Source: Streptomyces sp. CGMCC 4.7035 | GTDB taxonomy: Bacteria; Actinomycetota; Actinomycetes; Streptomycetales; Streptomycetaceae | Length of the DNA: 64,000 nt | Assembly (NCBI RefSeq): GCF_031583065.1 | Contig: NZ_CP134053.1 | Coordinates: 1,612,001 to 1,676,000, forward strand | Direction: 5' to 3' | Part shown: positions 10,167 to 19,286 of the stretch, piece after piece | How positions within the stretch are numbered: the stretch's first letter is position 1 | How the letters are laid out: each line of letters opens with the position of its first letter | Translations under genes and position numbers: made by a program | Notes under the pieces: generated by a model | Told to the model about the DNA's origin: nothing | The model's database searches: none | Seen by the model: only the letters and a program-made list of their open reading frames with translations

Positions 10167-11240
10167 ATGTTCGAGGCGGTCGAGGAACTGGTCGGTGAAC
10201 ACGCCGACCTGGAGAAGAAGCTCGCCGATCCGTCGGTCCACTCGGACCAGGCGAACGCGCGCAAGCTCAACAAGCGCTACGCCGAGCTGACCCCGATCGT
10301 CGGCGCGTTCCGCTCCTGGAAGCAGACCGGCGACGACATCGAGACCGCGCGCGAACTGGCCGCCGACGACCCGGACTTCGCCGCCGAGGTCAAGGAGCTG
10401 GAGAAGCAGCGCGAGGAGTTGACCGAGAAGCTGCGCTTCCTGCTCATTCCGCGCGACCCCAGCGACGACAAGGACGTCATCCTGGAGATCAAGGCGGGTG
10501 CCGGTGGTGACGAGTCGGCGCTCTTCGCCGGCGACCTGCTGCGGATGTACCTGCGGTACGCCGAGCGCGTCGGCTGGAAGACCGAGATCATCGACTCCAC
10601 CGAGTCCGAGCTGGGCGGCTACAAGGACGTCCAGGTCGCCGTGAAGACCAAGGGCAACGCCACGTCCGAGCCCGGCCAGGGCGTATGGGCCCGGCTGAAG
10701 TACGAGGGCGGCGTGCACCGCGTGCAGCGCGTGCCGGCCACCGAGTCCCAGGGCCGTATCCACACCTCCGCGGCCGGTGTCCTCGTCACGCCCGAGGCCG
10801 AGGAGGTCGACGTCGAGATCAACCCGAACGACCTTCGGATCGACGTCTACCGCTCCTCCGGACCCGGCGGTCAGTCCGTCAACACCACCGACTCCGCGGT
10901 GCGCATCACGCACATTCCCACCGGAGTCGTCGCCTCCTGCCAGAACGAGAAGAGCCAGCTGCAGAACAAGCAGCAGGCGATGCGTATCCTGCGCTCCAGG
11001 CTGCTCGCCGCGGCGCAGGAGGAGGCGGAGAAGGAGGCCGCCGACGCCCGCCGCAGCCAGGTCCGCACCGTCGACCGCTCCGAGAAGATCCGTACGTACA
11101 ACTTCCCGGAGAACCGCATCTCGGACCACCGCGTCGGCTTCAAGGCGTACAACCTGGACCAGGTCCTGGACGGCGACCTCGACGCGGTGATCCAGGCCTG
11201 CGTCGACGCGGACTCGGCCGCCAAGCTCGCAGCCGCGTAA
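10167..11240 (+). CDS. prfA: Peptide chain release factor 1
   Basis: Recognises UAA and UAG stop codons and triggers peptide release. 357 residues. The stop-codon reading motif PAT (RVPATESQ) marks RF1 rather than RF2 (SPF). The GGQ catalytic loop is [17 protein letters not shown]. The ATG at 10167 has GGGAG 7 bases upstream and gives the usual N-terminus MFEAVEELV. prmC follows and modifies the GGQ glutamine, a conserved pairing. Confidence 0.96.
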   Translation: MFEAVEELVGEHADLEKKLADPSVHSDQANARKLNKRYAELTPIVGAFRSWKQTGDDIETARELAADDPDFAAEVKELEKQREELTEKLRFLLIPRDPSDDKDVILEIKAGAGGDESALFAGDLLRMYLRYAERVGWKTEIIDSTESELGGYKDVQVAVKTKGNATSEPGQGVWARLKYEGGVHRVQRVPATESQGRIHTSAAGVLVTPEAEEVDVEINPNDLRIDVYRSSGPGGQSVNTTDSAVRITHIPTGVVASCQNEKSQLQNKQQAMRILRSRLLAAAQEEAEKEAADARRSQVRTVDRSEKIRTYNFPENRISDHRVGFKAYNLDQVLDGDLDAVIQACVDADSAAKLAAA

Positions 11241-11276
11241 GGCAGCCCAGTACAAGTAGGCAGCCCAGTACAAGTA
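11241..11276. repeat. Perfect 18-base tandem duplication after the prfA stop
   Basis: GGCAGCCCAGTACAAGTA is present twice, head to tail, starting on the base after the prfA TAA and ending just before the prmC ribosome-binding site CGGAGGA. The two copies are identical, so the duplication is recent or maintained. Confidence 0.9.
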
Positions 11277-11288
11277 CGGAGGACGAGC

Positions 11289-12134
11289 GTGAACCTGCTG
11301 CTCGCGGAGGTGGCCCAGGCCACCCAGCGGCTGGCCGACGCCGGCGTGCCCTCGCCGCGCACCGACGCGGAGGAGCTCGCGGCCTTCGTGCACGGCGTCA
11401 AGCGGGGCGAGCTGCACTCCGTGAAGGACGCGGACTTCGACGCCCGCTACTGGGAGGTCATCGCCCGCCGGGAGGCCCGTGAGCCGCTCCAGCACATCAC
11501 CGGGCGCGCCTACTTCCGGTACCTGGAACTCCAGGTCGGGCCCGGGGTGTTCGTGCCGCGCCCGGAGACCGAGTCCGTCGTCGGCTGGGCCATAGACGCC
11601 GTGCGCGCCATGGACGTGGTCGAGCCGTGCATCGTCGACCTGTGCACCGGTTCGGGCGCCATCGCGCTCGCCCTGGCCCAGGAGGTGCCGCGCTCGAGCG
11701 TGCACGCCGTGGAGCTGTCCGAGGACGCCCTGACGTGGACCCGTAAGAACATGGAGGGGTCCAGGGTCGACCTGCGTCAGGGAGACGCCCTCACGGCCTT
11801 CCCGGACCTCGACGGCCAGGTCGACCTCGTGATCTCCAACCCGCCGTACATCCCGCTGACCGAATGGGAGTACGTCGCTCCCGAGGCCCGGGACTACGAC
11901 CCGGACATGGCCCTGTTCTCCGGCGAGGACGGACTGGACCTCATCCGCGGCCTGGAGCGCACCGCGCACCGGCTGCTGCGCCCCGGCGGCGTCGTCGTCA
12001 TCGAGCACGCGGACACGCAGGGCGGCCAGGTGCCGTGGATCTTCACCGAGGAACGCGGCTGGGCCGACGCGGCCGACCACCCCGACCTCAACAACCGCCC
12101 GCGCTTCGCGACCGCCCGCAGGGCGCTGCCGTGA
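11289..12134 (+). CDS. prmC: Release factor glutamine N5-methyltransferase
   Basis: SAM-dependent methylation of the GGQ glutamine of release factors. 281 residues: an N-terminal helical domain that binds the factor, then a Rossmann methyltransferase with the SAM loop DLCTGSGAIALALA and the catalytic NPPY motif in VISNPPYIPL. The GTG start has CGGAGGACG upstream. It lies 48 bases after prfA, probably in the same transcript. Confidence 0.94.
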   Translation: MNLLLAEVAQATQRLADAGVPSPRTDAEELAAFVHGVKRGELHSVKDADFDARYWEVIARREAREPLQHITGRAYFRYLELQVGPGVFVPRPETESVVGWAIDAVRAMDVVEPCIVDLCTGSGAIALALAQEVPRSSVHAVELSEDALTWTRKNMEGSRVDLRQGDALTAFPDLDGQVDLVISNPPYIPLTEWEYVAPEARDYDPDMALFSGEDGLDLIRGLERTAHRLLRPGGVVVIEHADTQGGQVPWIFTEERGWADAADHPDLNNRPRFATARRALP

Positions 12135-12184
12135 GCACGGCGCGCGGCATTGCGTGGGGCACGCCCACGTCGAAGACTTCAGTC

Positions 12185-12259
12185 CCGCAGTACGTGATCC
12201 CGCAGTACGTGATTCCGCAGTACGTGATCCCGCAGTACATGATCCAGCAGTACGTGTAC
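12185..12259. repeat. Five 15-base tandem repeats before the Sua5 gene
   Basis: CCGCAGTACGTGATC is repeated five times (12185, 12200, 12215, 12230, 12245) with a few substitutions, the last copy being the most diverged. There are no spacers, so it is not a CRISPR array. Because 15 is divisible by 3 the block is open in more than one frame and reads PAVRD or VIPQY pentapeptides. The PAVRD frame joins the Sua5 frame, but the ATG at 12277 after AGGAGG is the better start. Confidence 0.9.
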
Positions 12260-12276
12260 GAGGAGGCCCTCTAGAC

Positions 12277-12924
12277 ATGGCACGGCGATACGACACCAAT
12301 GACGTGACCGACCGCGCGACCGGTCTGCGCGAGGCAGCGTCCGCCGTCCGCCGTGGCGAACTCGTGGTGCTGCCGACCGACACCGTGTACGGCATCGGCG
12401 CCGACGCGTTCTCCTCGGAGGCCGTGGCCGACCTGCTGGAGGCCAAGGGCCGGGGCCGCAACATGCCCACGCCCGTCCTCATCGGCTCCCCGAACACCCT
12501 GCACGGCCTCGTCACGGACTTCTCCGAGATGGCCTGGGAGCTGGTCGACGCGTTCTGGCCGGGCGCCCTCACGCTCGTCGCCAAGCACCAGCCGTCCCTC
12601 CAGTGGGACCTGGGGGACACCCGTGGCACGGTTGCCGTGCGCATGCCGCTGCACCCGGTCGCCATCGAGCTGCTGACCGAGGTCGGCCCCATGGCCGTCT
12701 CCTCCGCGAACCTGACGGGCCACCCGGCGCCGGAGGACTGTGACGCCGCGCAGGAGATGCTCGGCGACTCGGTCTCCGTCTACCTGGACGGCGGTCCGAC
12801 CCCCGGCAACGTCCCGTCGTCGATCGTCGACGTCACGGGCAAGGTGCCCGTCCTGCTGCGCGAGGGCGCGCTGTCGGCCGACGAGCTGCGCAAGGTCGTA
12901 CCCGACCTCGAGGTGGCGAATTGA
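12277..12924 (+). CDS. Sua5/YciO/YrdC/TsaC-type L-threonylcarbamoyladenylate synthase
   Basis: Condenses threonine, bicarbonate and ATP to threonylcarbamoyl-AMP for t6A modification of ANN-decoding tRNAs. 215 residues with the family pattern LPTDTVYGIGADAF, KGRGRNMPTPVLIG and VSSANLTGHPAP. The C-terminal SUA5 extension is absent, as in TsaC and the short actinobacterial forms. ATG at 12277 follows AGGAGG. Its TGA overlaps the TTG start of the next gene (TTGA). Confidence 0.9.
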   Translation: MARRYDTNDVTDRATGLREAASAVRRGELVVLPTDTVYGIGADAFSSEAVADLLEAKGRGRNMPTPVLIGSPNTLHGLVTDFSEMAWELVDAFWPGALTLVAKHQPSLQWDLGDTRGTVAVRMPLHPVAIELLTEVGPMAVSSANLTGHPAPEDCDAAQEMLGDSVSVYLDGGPTPGNVPSSIVDVTGKVPVLLREGALSADELRKVVPDLEVAN

Positions 12925-13601
12925 CAGCCCCTGACGCGGGGCGTGGCATAGGCAACGGGGAAAGGGCAGCGGAGATCACGACGACGTTCGTCGGGCTCCC
13001 GCGTGACACCTTCCGCATCCTCCACGTCAGCACGGGCAACGTGTGCCGCTCGCCGATCACCGAGCGGCTGACCCGCCATTTCGTGACGGAGCGGCTCGGC
13101 GTACTCGGCGGCGGGCTGGTCGTGGAGAGTGCGGGCACCTGGGGCCATGAGGGTGCGCCCATGGAGGCGAACGCGGAGGCGGTCCTGGCGGACTTCGGCG
13201 CGGACGCCTCCGGCTTCATGGGCCGCGAGCTCCTGGACGAGCACGTCATCATGGCGGACCTGGTGCTGACCGCTACGCGGGATCACCGCGCCCAGGTGAT
13301 CTCCATGGGGCACTCGGCGGGACTGCGCACCTTCACGCTGAAGGAGTTCACCCGCCTGGTGCGGGCGATAGACCCGGCCACGCTGCCTCCGCTGGAGGAC
13401 GGCGTGGTGGCGCGTGCCCGCGCGCTGGTGCGGGCGGCGGCGGCGCTGCGGGGGTGGCTGCTCGCGCCGACGGCGGAGGCGGACGAGGTGTTCGATCCGT
13501 ATGGGGCGCCGCTGCCGTTCTTTCGGTCGATCGGGGACGAGATTCATCAGGCGTTGGATCCTGTGGTGACGGCGCTTACCGGGGTACCGGCGCGTATGTA
13601 G
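12921..13601 (+). CDS. Low-molecular-weight protein-tyrosine-phosphatase-like protein lacking the catalytic cysteine
   Basis: 226 residues with the LMW-PTP fold signature. In true LMW-PTPs the P-loop reads CxGNxCRS and the first cysteine is the nucleophile. Here it reads HVSTGNVCRSP, with serine in that position, while the second cysteine and the arginine are kept. The late Asp-Pro acid motif may be DPYG (about residue 195). It is translationally coupled to the Sua5 gene through a TTGA overlap; GAGGTGG precedes the TTG. Substrate binding without standard catalysis is inferred. A regulatory or altered-function role is possible. Confidence 0.75.
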   Translation: MTAPDAGRGIGNGERAAEITTTFVGLPRDTFRILHVSTGNVCRSPITERLTRHFVTERLGVLGGGLVVESAGTWGHEGAPMEANAEAVLADFGADASGFMGRELLDEHVIMADLVLTATRDHRAQVISMGHSAGLRTFTLKEFTRLVRAIDPATLPPLEDGVVARARALVRAAAALRGWLLAPTAEADEVFDPYGAPLPFFRSIGDEIHQALDPVVTALTGVPARM

Positions 13602-13684
13602 TTGCCGCCGGGGCCATTGCAGCTGTGCCCGGTGCCCGGGGGAGGCTGCGCAACCCGGCGCTACGAGGTGCCGCTGCGCCCACC

Positions 13685-13729
13685 CTCCCCCAAGCTCTCG
13701 GCTTCGCTCGAGCAGGGGGGACCCCCATC
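13685..13729. repeat. 45-base palindromic repeat (REP-45) inside the loop of a type B palindrome
   Basis: It starts CTCCCCCAAGCTCTCGG, has a TTCG-containing centre, returns through CTCGAGCAGGGGGG and ends ACCCCCATC. It lies between GTGCCGCTG (13668-13676) and CAGCGGCAC (13734-13742), the arms of the palindrome seen uninterrupted at 9587-9622. It replaces six loop bases (CGTGCC) of that copy. Other copies are at 40231-40275 and 52386-52469, with a diverged one in coding DNA at 35865-35909. Confidence 0.85.
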
Positions 13730-13733
13730 GCCC

Positions 13734-13816
13734 CAGCGGCACGACTGCCCGCAGCTACGCAGCCAGCGGCACGACTGCCCGCAGCTAGGACGGCACGACT
13801 GCCCGCAGCTGCGCAA
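13734..13816. repeat. Three tandem copies of the type B right arm
   Basis: CGGCACGACTGCCCGCAGCT occurs three times, in units of about 30, 27 and 26 bases, continuing directly from the palindrome that carries REP-45. With 13668-13733 it makes up most of the 284-base spacer (13602-13885) between the phosphatase-like gene and glyA. The last 60 bases hold a promoter-like CCTACATT near 13842. Confidence 0.8.
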
Positions 13817-13885
13817 CGCCGGGCATCACCTGGCTCCCCGGCCTACATTGGTCGTACGTCACCCCTCGACGCCCCGGAGCCCACC

Positions 13886-15127
13886 ATGGCGGTCACCCAT
13901 ACCCTCGAGGCCGACGTCCTGCGGCGGCAGGACCCCGAGCTGGCGGACATCCTGCTCGGCGAACTCGCCCGGCAGTCGACGACCCTGCAGCTCATCGCCG
14001 CCGAGAACTTCACCTCGCCCGCGGTGCTCGCCGCTCTCGGCTCCGCGCTCGCCAACAAGTACGCCGAGGGGTATCCCGGCGCCCGGCACCACGGCGGGTG
14101 CGAGATCGTCGACGTGGCCGAGCGCATCGCCGTGGAACGGGCGAAGGCGCTGTTCGGGGCCGAGCACGCCAATGTGCAGTCGCACTCGGGCTCCTCCGCG
14201 GTGCTTGCCGCGTACGCCACCCTGCTCAGGCCCGGCGACACCGTGCTCGCCCTGGGGCTGCCGCACGGCGGCCACCTCACGCACGGCTCGCCCGCGAACT
14301 TCTCCGGCCGCTGGTTCGACTTCGTCGCCTACGGGGTCGAGGCGGAGTCCGGGCTCATCGACCACGAGCAGGTGCGCACGCTCGCCCGTACGCACCGCCC
14401 CAAGGCCATCGTGTGCGGGTCCATCGCCTATCCGCGGCACATCGACTACGCCTTCTTCCGCGAGGTCGCCGACGAGGTGGGCGCGTACCTCATCGCCGAC
14501 GCCGCCCACCCGATCGGGCTCGTGGCCGGGGGAGCGGCGCCCAATCCGGTGCCGTACGCCGACGTCGTGTGCGCCACCACGCACAAGGTGCTGCGCGGGC
14601 CACGCGGCGGCATGATCCTGTGCGGGGCCGAACTGGCCGAGCGCGTGGACCGGGCCGTCTTCCCGTTCACCCAGGGCGGTGCCCAGATGCACACCATCGC
14701 CGCCAAGGCCGTCGCGTTCGGGGAGGCGGCCACGCCCGCCTTCGCCGCCTACGCCCGGCAGGTGGTCGCCAACGCCCGGGCACTCGCCGCGGGGCTGGCC
14801 GCCGAGGGGCTCACGATCACCACGGGCGGCACCGACACCCATCTGCTGGCCGCCGACCCCGCCCCGCTCGGCGTCGACGGCCGCAGCGCACGGGGGCGGC
14901 TCGCGGCGGCCGGCATGGTCCTGGACACCTGTGCGCTGCCCCACGGCGACGCCCGCGGTCTGCGCCTGGGCACCGCCGCGCTGACCACCCAGGGCATGGC
15001 CGAGGACGAGATGGCGTACGTCGCCGCGCTGTTCGGGTCGGTGCTGCGCGAGGAGGTGGATGCCAAGAAGGCCCGTGACGAAGTCCGGGAGCTGACCGGT
15101 GGATTTCCGCCGTATCCCAGCCGGTGA
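13886..15127 (+). CDS. glyA: Serine hydroxymethyltransferase-type enzyme
   Basis: PLP enzyme interconverting serine and glycine with tetrahydrofolate, a source of one-carbon units. 413 residues. LIAAENFTSPAVLAALGS, YAEGYPGARHHGG, the PLP lysine in TTHKVLRGPRGG and HGGHLTHG match SHMT closely. The ATG at 13886 gives the normal N-terminus. The spacing of motifs is that of a complete enzyme. Streptomyces can carry more than one SHMT, so this may not be the housekeeping copy. Confidence 0.88.
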   Translation: MAVTHTLEADVLRRQDPELADILLGELARQSTTLQLIAAENFTSPAVLAALGSALANKYAEGYPGARHHGGCEIVDVAERIAVERAKALFGAEHANVQSHSGSSAVLAAYATLLRPGDTVLALGLPHGGHLTHGSPANFSGRWFDFVAYGVEAESGLIDHEQVRTLARTHRPKAIVCGSIAYPRHIDYAFFREVADEVGAYLIADAAHPIGLVAGGAAPNPVPYADVVCATTHKVLRGPRGGMILCGAELAERVDRAVFPFTQGGAQMHTIAAKAVAFGEAATPAFAAYARQVVANARALAAGLAAEGLTITTGGTDTHLLAADPAPLGVDGRSARGRLAAAGMVLDTCALPHGDARGLRLGTAALTTQGMAEDEMAYVAALFGSVLREEVDAKKARDEVRELTGGFPPYPSR

Positions 15128-15253
15128 GGGGTACATGGAACGTCTCACACAGCCACACGTGCAACCATCATCGCTACCCGGTAGTCCTCAACCATATGCA
15201 CGCGAAGCTAGGGTGTGGGGCTGAGGATCCCAGCGAGACCTGTGGGGAAGCCC

Positions 15254-16603
15254 GTGCGTGAATACCTGCTGACGCTCTGCGTCACGGCCGCGGTGACGTA
15301 TCTGCTGACAGGGCCGGTACGTAAATTCGCGATCGTGGCCGGAGCCATGCCGGAGATCCGGGCACGTGACGTGCACCGGGAACCCACCCCCCGGCTCGGC
15401 GGTATCGCCATGTTCTTCGGCCTATGTGCGGGCCTGCTGGTCGCCGACCATCTGAAGAACCTCAACGAGGTCTTCGCCAAGTCGAACGAGCCACGGGCGC
15501 TGCTGTCCGGGGCCGCGCTCATCTGGCTCATCGGCGTGCTGGACGACAAGTTCGAGATCGACGCCCTGATCAAGCTGGGCGGCCAGATGATCGCCGCGGG
15601 CGTCATGGTCATGCAAGGCCTGACCATTCTGTGGCTGCCGGTCCCGGGCGTCGGCAATGTGGCGCTTACCCAGTGGCAGGGCACCCTGCTGACCGTGGCG
15701 CTGGTCGTCATCACGATCAACGCGGTCAACTTCGCCGACGGCCTCGACGGCCTGGCCGCCGGGATGGTCTGCATCGCGTCGGCCGCGTTCTTCATGTATG
15801 CGTACCGGATTTGGTACGGCTACAACATCGAAGCGGCAGCCCCCGCCACGCTTTTCGCGGTGATCCTGATGGGCATGTGCCTGGGCTTCCTGCCGCACAA
15901 CATGCACCCGGCGCGGATCTTCATGGGCGACTCCGGGTCGATGCTGATCGGGCTCGTGCTGGCCGCCGGCGCCATCTCGATCACCGGGCAGGTGGACCCG
16001 GACGCGATGAACCTGTTCTCCGGTTCCGAGCGCGCGACGGTCCACCAGACCGTTCCGGTCTACATCCCGCTGCTGCTCCCGCTGACGATCATCGCCGTGC
16101 CGGCGTTGGACTTCTTCCTCGCGATCGTGCGGCGCACCTGGCGCGGCCAGTCGCCGTTCGCCGCGGACCGCGGGCATCTGCACCACCGGCTCTTGGACAT
16201 CGGGCACTCGCACAGCCGGGCCGTGCTGATCATGTACTTCTGGTCGGCGCTCATCTCCTTCGGCGCCCTGGGCTACTCCGTGAACTCGGCGTCCATGTGG
16301 ATCGTGCTCGGCATCATGGCGCTGAGCGCGGTCGGCCTGGTCCTGCTCCTGCTGCCGCGGTTCACGCCGCGCGCCCCGCGCTGGGCCGAGGCCTTCGTGC
16401 CCCCGCGCTACCGCCGGCGCCGGCGCCGGGCCGCGGTGGAGGCCCTGTCGGCCGCCGCGTACGAGGGCGAGGAGGAGTCGAGGCCCGAGGAGGAACACCG
16501 CACCCGCACCCCGGTCGCCGCAGGCGTCTCAGGAGTCAACGGAGCCACTGCCATCGGCCCCCGTTCGCGGTTTCTGGACCGCGATCCGGAGTCGTCGCGC
16601 TGA
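15254..16603 (+). CDS. Polyprenyl-phosphate N-acetylhexosamine-1-phosphate transferase (WecA/TagO/MraY superfamily)
   Basis: Integral membrane enzyme that transfers GlcNAc-1-phosphate (or a related sugar phosphate) to undecaprenyl phosphate to start a cell-wall glycopolymer. About 449 residues with about 11 membrane helices. Catalytic and metal motifs are visible: GVLDDKFE, NAVNFADGLDGLAAG, IFMGDSGSMLIG and the HLHHRLL loop. The tail is Arg- and Glu-rich and cytosolic. GTG at 15254 (VREYLLTL) follows GGGGAAG; GTG 15242 is an alternative. It lies directly before atpI, an arrangement conserved in actinobacteria. Confidence 0.9.
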   Translation: MREYLLTLCVTAAVTYLLTGPVRKFAIVAGAMPEIRARDVHREPTPRLGGIAMFFGLCAGLLVADHLKNLNEVFAKSNEPRALLSGAALIWLIGVLDDKFEIDALIKLGGQMIAAGVMVMQGLTILWLPVPGVGNVALTQWQGTLLTVALVVITINAVNFADGLDGLAAGMVCIASAAFFMYAYRIWYGYNIEAAAPATLFAVILMGMCLGFLPHNMHPARIFMGDSGSMLIGLVLAAGAISITGQVDPDAMNLFSGSERATVHQTVPVYIPLLLPLTIIAVPALDFFLAIVRRTWRGQSPFAADRGHLHHRLLDIGHSHSRAVLIMYFWSALISFGALGYSVNSASMWIVLGIMALSAVGLVLLLLPRFTPRAPRWAEAFVPPRYRRRRRRAAVEALSAAAYEGEEESRPEEEHRTRTPVAAGVSGVNGATAIGPRSRFLDRDPESSR

Positions 16604-16904
16604 CGTACAAGGTAAGAATCTGACGAGTGCGTTGCCATTTCCTGGCGGTGCAAAGCGCGTCAATACCAGACAAGTCGGCGCGGGAACCGCACAGGCGCGC
16701 AGGTTCACTCTCATGTGTGACAGTGGGCACATCCACTAGGTAAAGACCGCATCAAATAGTTTGTGATACGGTTCACGAGAACCCCCGGGATAGAGCCGAA
16801 GGACCTGACTGTGACGGTCCCTTGGCGTGAGGTTCTCTCGCGGCCCGGGACTACGCTCGTCCATGACGACACCCTGCCCCCTTTTTTGAAGCGGAGTTGC
16901 CGCC
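16604..16904. promoter_or_regulatory. Promoter region of the ATP synthase operon
   Basis: 301 bases without a gene. It holds AT-richer patches unusual for this DNA (ATCAAATAGTTTGTGATAC at 16750-16768), an inverted pair AAGGACC / GGTCCCTT around 16798-16823, and a TACGCT -10-like box near 16852. One or more of these should drive atpI-atpD, but the start site cannot be fixed by eye. Confidence 0.4.
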
Positions 16905-17342
16905 ATGCCGTCCAATGACGCCCGGAACCTTCTGCAGACCGCTGTGCCCACAGCGGCTGTCGGCGTGGTCACCGTCGCTGTCAGCGGTGCGGTCGCGGGC
17001 GGCAAGGGGGCGCTCGGCGCGGCCGTCGGCACGGTGCTGGCCATCCTCTTCATGGGGATCGGGCTCTACGTCCTGCAGTGGACGGCAAAAACGCTCCCGC
17101 ACCTGTTCCAGGCCATGGGGCTGATGCTGTACGTCGCTCAGCTCCTACTCCTCCTGATCTTCGTGGGCCTCTTCAAGGGCACCTCCCTCTTCAATCCGAA
17201 GGCGTTCGCGGCCGCGCTCGTCGTCTCGACGGTCGTCTGGATGGCGGCGCAGGCGCGTGCGCACATGAAGGCCAAGATCTTCTACGTCGAACCGGATTCC
17301 CAGAAGAGTGACAAGCCCGAGAAGACAGGGTCTTCGTCGTGA
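16905..17342 (+). CDS. atpI: ATP synthase accessory protein I
   Basis: 145-residue membrane protein with four hydrophobic segments (about residues 13-30, 35-58, 68-90 and 97-115) and a charged C-terminus. AtpI helps assemble the c-ring of the FoF1 ATP synthase. Assignment rests mainly on its place as first gene of the atp operon, its length and its topology; sequence conservation in the family is weak. Confidence 0.82.
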   Translation: MPSNDARNLLQTAVPTAAVGVVTVAVSGAVAGGKGALGAAVGTVLAILFMGIGLYVLQWTAKTLPHLFQAMGLMLYVAQLLLLLIFVGLFKGTSLFNPKAFAAALVVSTVVWMAAQARAHMKAKIFYVEPDSQKSDKPEKTGSSS

Positions 17343-17567
17343 GGGGTAGGGCCGGGATAAAGACGTGTGAGATCTCCTGCTATCGTCCGGTGCCAACTGC
17401 GGCATCGCGGGCGCGGGCATCTGAGCTGACGCCTGCCCAATCGCGAGGCTCGATGCCCCCCAGCCGCCCCCACATCCGTAACACCAGTCCGGTGCCGATC
17501 CGCGGCTGCGCGCCGCGCCGACACAACGAGGTAGCCGTACCCATGCGTCACGCCGAAGGAGCCCGCG

Positions 17568-18386
17568 GTGAGTGCTGACCAGACCCAGCTCGCCTTTGAC
17601 TGGAGCTGTCGGATCCTGTCCGACAACGGCTGTGGCTTTCCGGCTCCGGGCCTGCACTCCTTCCTCTTCAAGCCGATCGCCACGGTGGGCGGCTTCGAGT
17701 TCAACAAGGTGATGCTGCTGGCGCTCATCACCAGCGCGCTCGTCGTCACCTTCTTCTGGGCGGCCTTCGGCAACGCCAAGGTGGTCCCGGGCAAGCTCCA
17801 GCTGGTGGCCGAGGCCGGCTACGACTTCGTGCGCCGCGGCATCGTGTACGAGACGCTGGGCAAGCGCGAGGGCGAGAAGTACGTCCCGTTCATGGTCTCG
17901 CTGTTCTTCTTCATCTGGATCATGAACATCTGGTCCGTGATCCCGCTGGCCCAGTTCCCGGTGTCCTCGGTCTTCGCCTTCCCGGTGGTGCTCGCCGCGA
18001 TCGTGTGGATCATGTGGGTCTCGCTGACCTTCAAGCGCCACGGCTTCGTCGGCTTCTTCAAGAACATCACGGGCTACGACAAGTCGCTCGGCGCCGTGCT
18101 GCCGCTCGTCATGGTCATCGAGTTCTTCTCGAACCTCTTCGTCCGCCCGTTCACGCACGCGGTGCGACTCTTCGCCAACATGTTCGCGGGTCACCTGATG
18201 CTGGTGATGTTCACCGTCGCCTCCTGGTACCTGCTGAACAGCTACATGATCCCGGCCGCCGGCGTCTCGTTCGTGATGACCATGGTCATGATCCTCTTCG
18301 AGCTTTTCGTGCAGGCCGTCCAGGCGTACGTCTTCGTGCTGCTGGCCTGCTCGTACCTTCAGGGCGCTCTCGCCGAGCACCACTGA
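17568..18386 (+). CDS. atpB: ATP synthase Fo subunit a
   Basis: 272 residues and about five membrane helices; forms the proton half-channels against the c-ring. The essential arginine is in HAVRLFANMFAGHLML. The C-terminal helix ELFVQAVQAYVFVLLACSYLQGAL is conserved. GTG start at 17568 with GAAGGAG upstream. A 225-base spacer separates it from atpI and shows no gene. Confidence 0.96.
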   Translation: MSADQTQLAFDWSCRILSDNGCGFPAPGLHSFLFKPIATVGGFEFNKVMLLALITSALVVTFFWAAFGNAKVVPGKLQLVAEAGYDFVRRGIVYETLGKREGEKYVPFMVSLFFFIWIMNIWSVIPLAQFPVSSVFAFPVVLAAIVWIMWVSLTFKRHGFVGFFKNITGYDKSLGAVLPLVMVIEFFSNLFVRPFTHAVRLFANMFAGHLMLVMFTVASWYLLNSYMIPAAGVSFVMTMVMILFELFVQAVQAYVFVLLACSYLQGALAEHH

Positions 18387-18443
18387 GCCTCTCCCGGCAC
18401 CCAACCCCCAGTCGTCCGGTGGTCAACCCCCACCGGTCCGTAA

Positions 18444-18698
<255 letters not shown>

Positions 18699-18737
18699 TC
18701 ACCCCCTGATCGACACGTATCGACGAAAGGCACTGAT

Positions 18738-19286
18738 GTGATCGCCAACCTGGCACAGCTGGCGGCCGAGGAGAAGCAGAACCCGCTCCTTCCGGCCGGT
18801 CCCGAGCTGCTCGTCGGCACCATCGCCTTCGCCATCGTGTTCTTCTTCTTCTGGAAGAAGCTGCTCCCGAACATCAACAAGGTTCTGGAAGAGCGTCGCG
18901 CGGCGATCGAAGGCGGCATCGAAGAGGCCGACGCCATGAAGGTCGAGGCCCAGAGCGTGCTTGAGCAGTACAAGGCTCAGCTCGCCGAAGCCCGGCACGA
19001 GGCCGCGCGGCTGCGCCAGGAGGCGCAGGAGCAGGGCGCCACGCTCATCGCGGAGATGCGCGCGGAAGGCCAGCGGCAGCGCGAGGAGATCGTCGCCGCC
19101 GGGCACTCGCAGATCGAGGCCGACCGCAAGGCCGCCGCTCAGACGCTGCGGCAGGACGTCGGCAGGCTGGCCACCGACCTGGCCGGCAAGCTCGTCGGTG
19201 AGGCCCTTGAGGACCACGCCCGGCAGAGCCGCGTCATCGACCGCTTCCTCGACGAGCTCGAGGAGAAGGCCGAGGCCGCGCGATGA
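18738..19286 (+). CDS. atpF: ATP synthase Fo subunit b
   Basis: 182 residues: one membrane helix (about residues 25-42), then a long right-handed coiled coil rich in Ala/Glu/Arg that forms the peripheral stalk. GTG start with AAAGG upstream. Its end overlaps atpH by four bases (ATGA), so translation is coupled. Confidence 0.95.
   Translation: MIANLAQLAAEEKQNPLLPAGPELLVGTIAFAIVFFFFWKKLLPNINKVLEERRAAIEGGIEEADAMKVEAQSVLEQYKAQLAEARHEAARLRQEAQEQGATLIAEMRAEGQRQREEIVAAGHSQIEADRKAAAQTLRQDVGRLATDLAGKLVGEALEDHARQSRVIDRFLDELEEKAEAAR

Noticed and set aside
12185..12259. Possible CRISPR array
   Set aside because: The units are 15 bases and directly adjacent, with no unique spacers and no cas genes.
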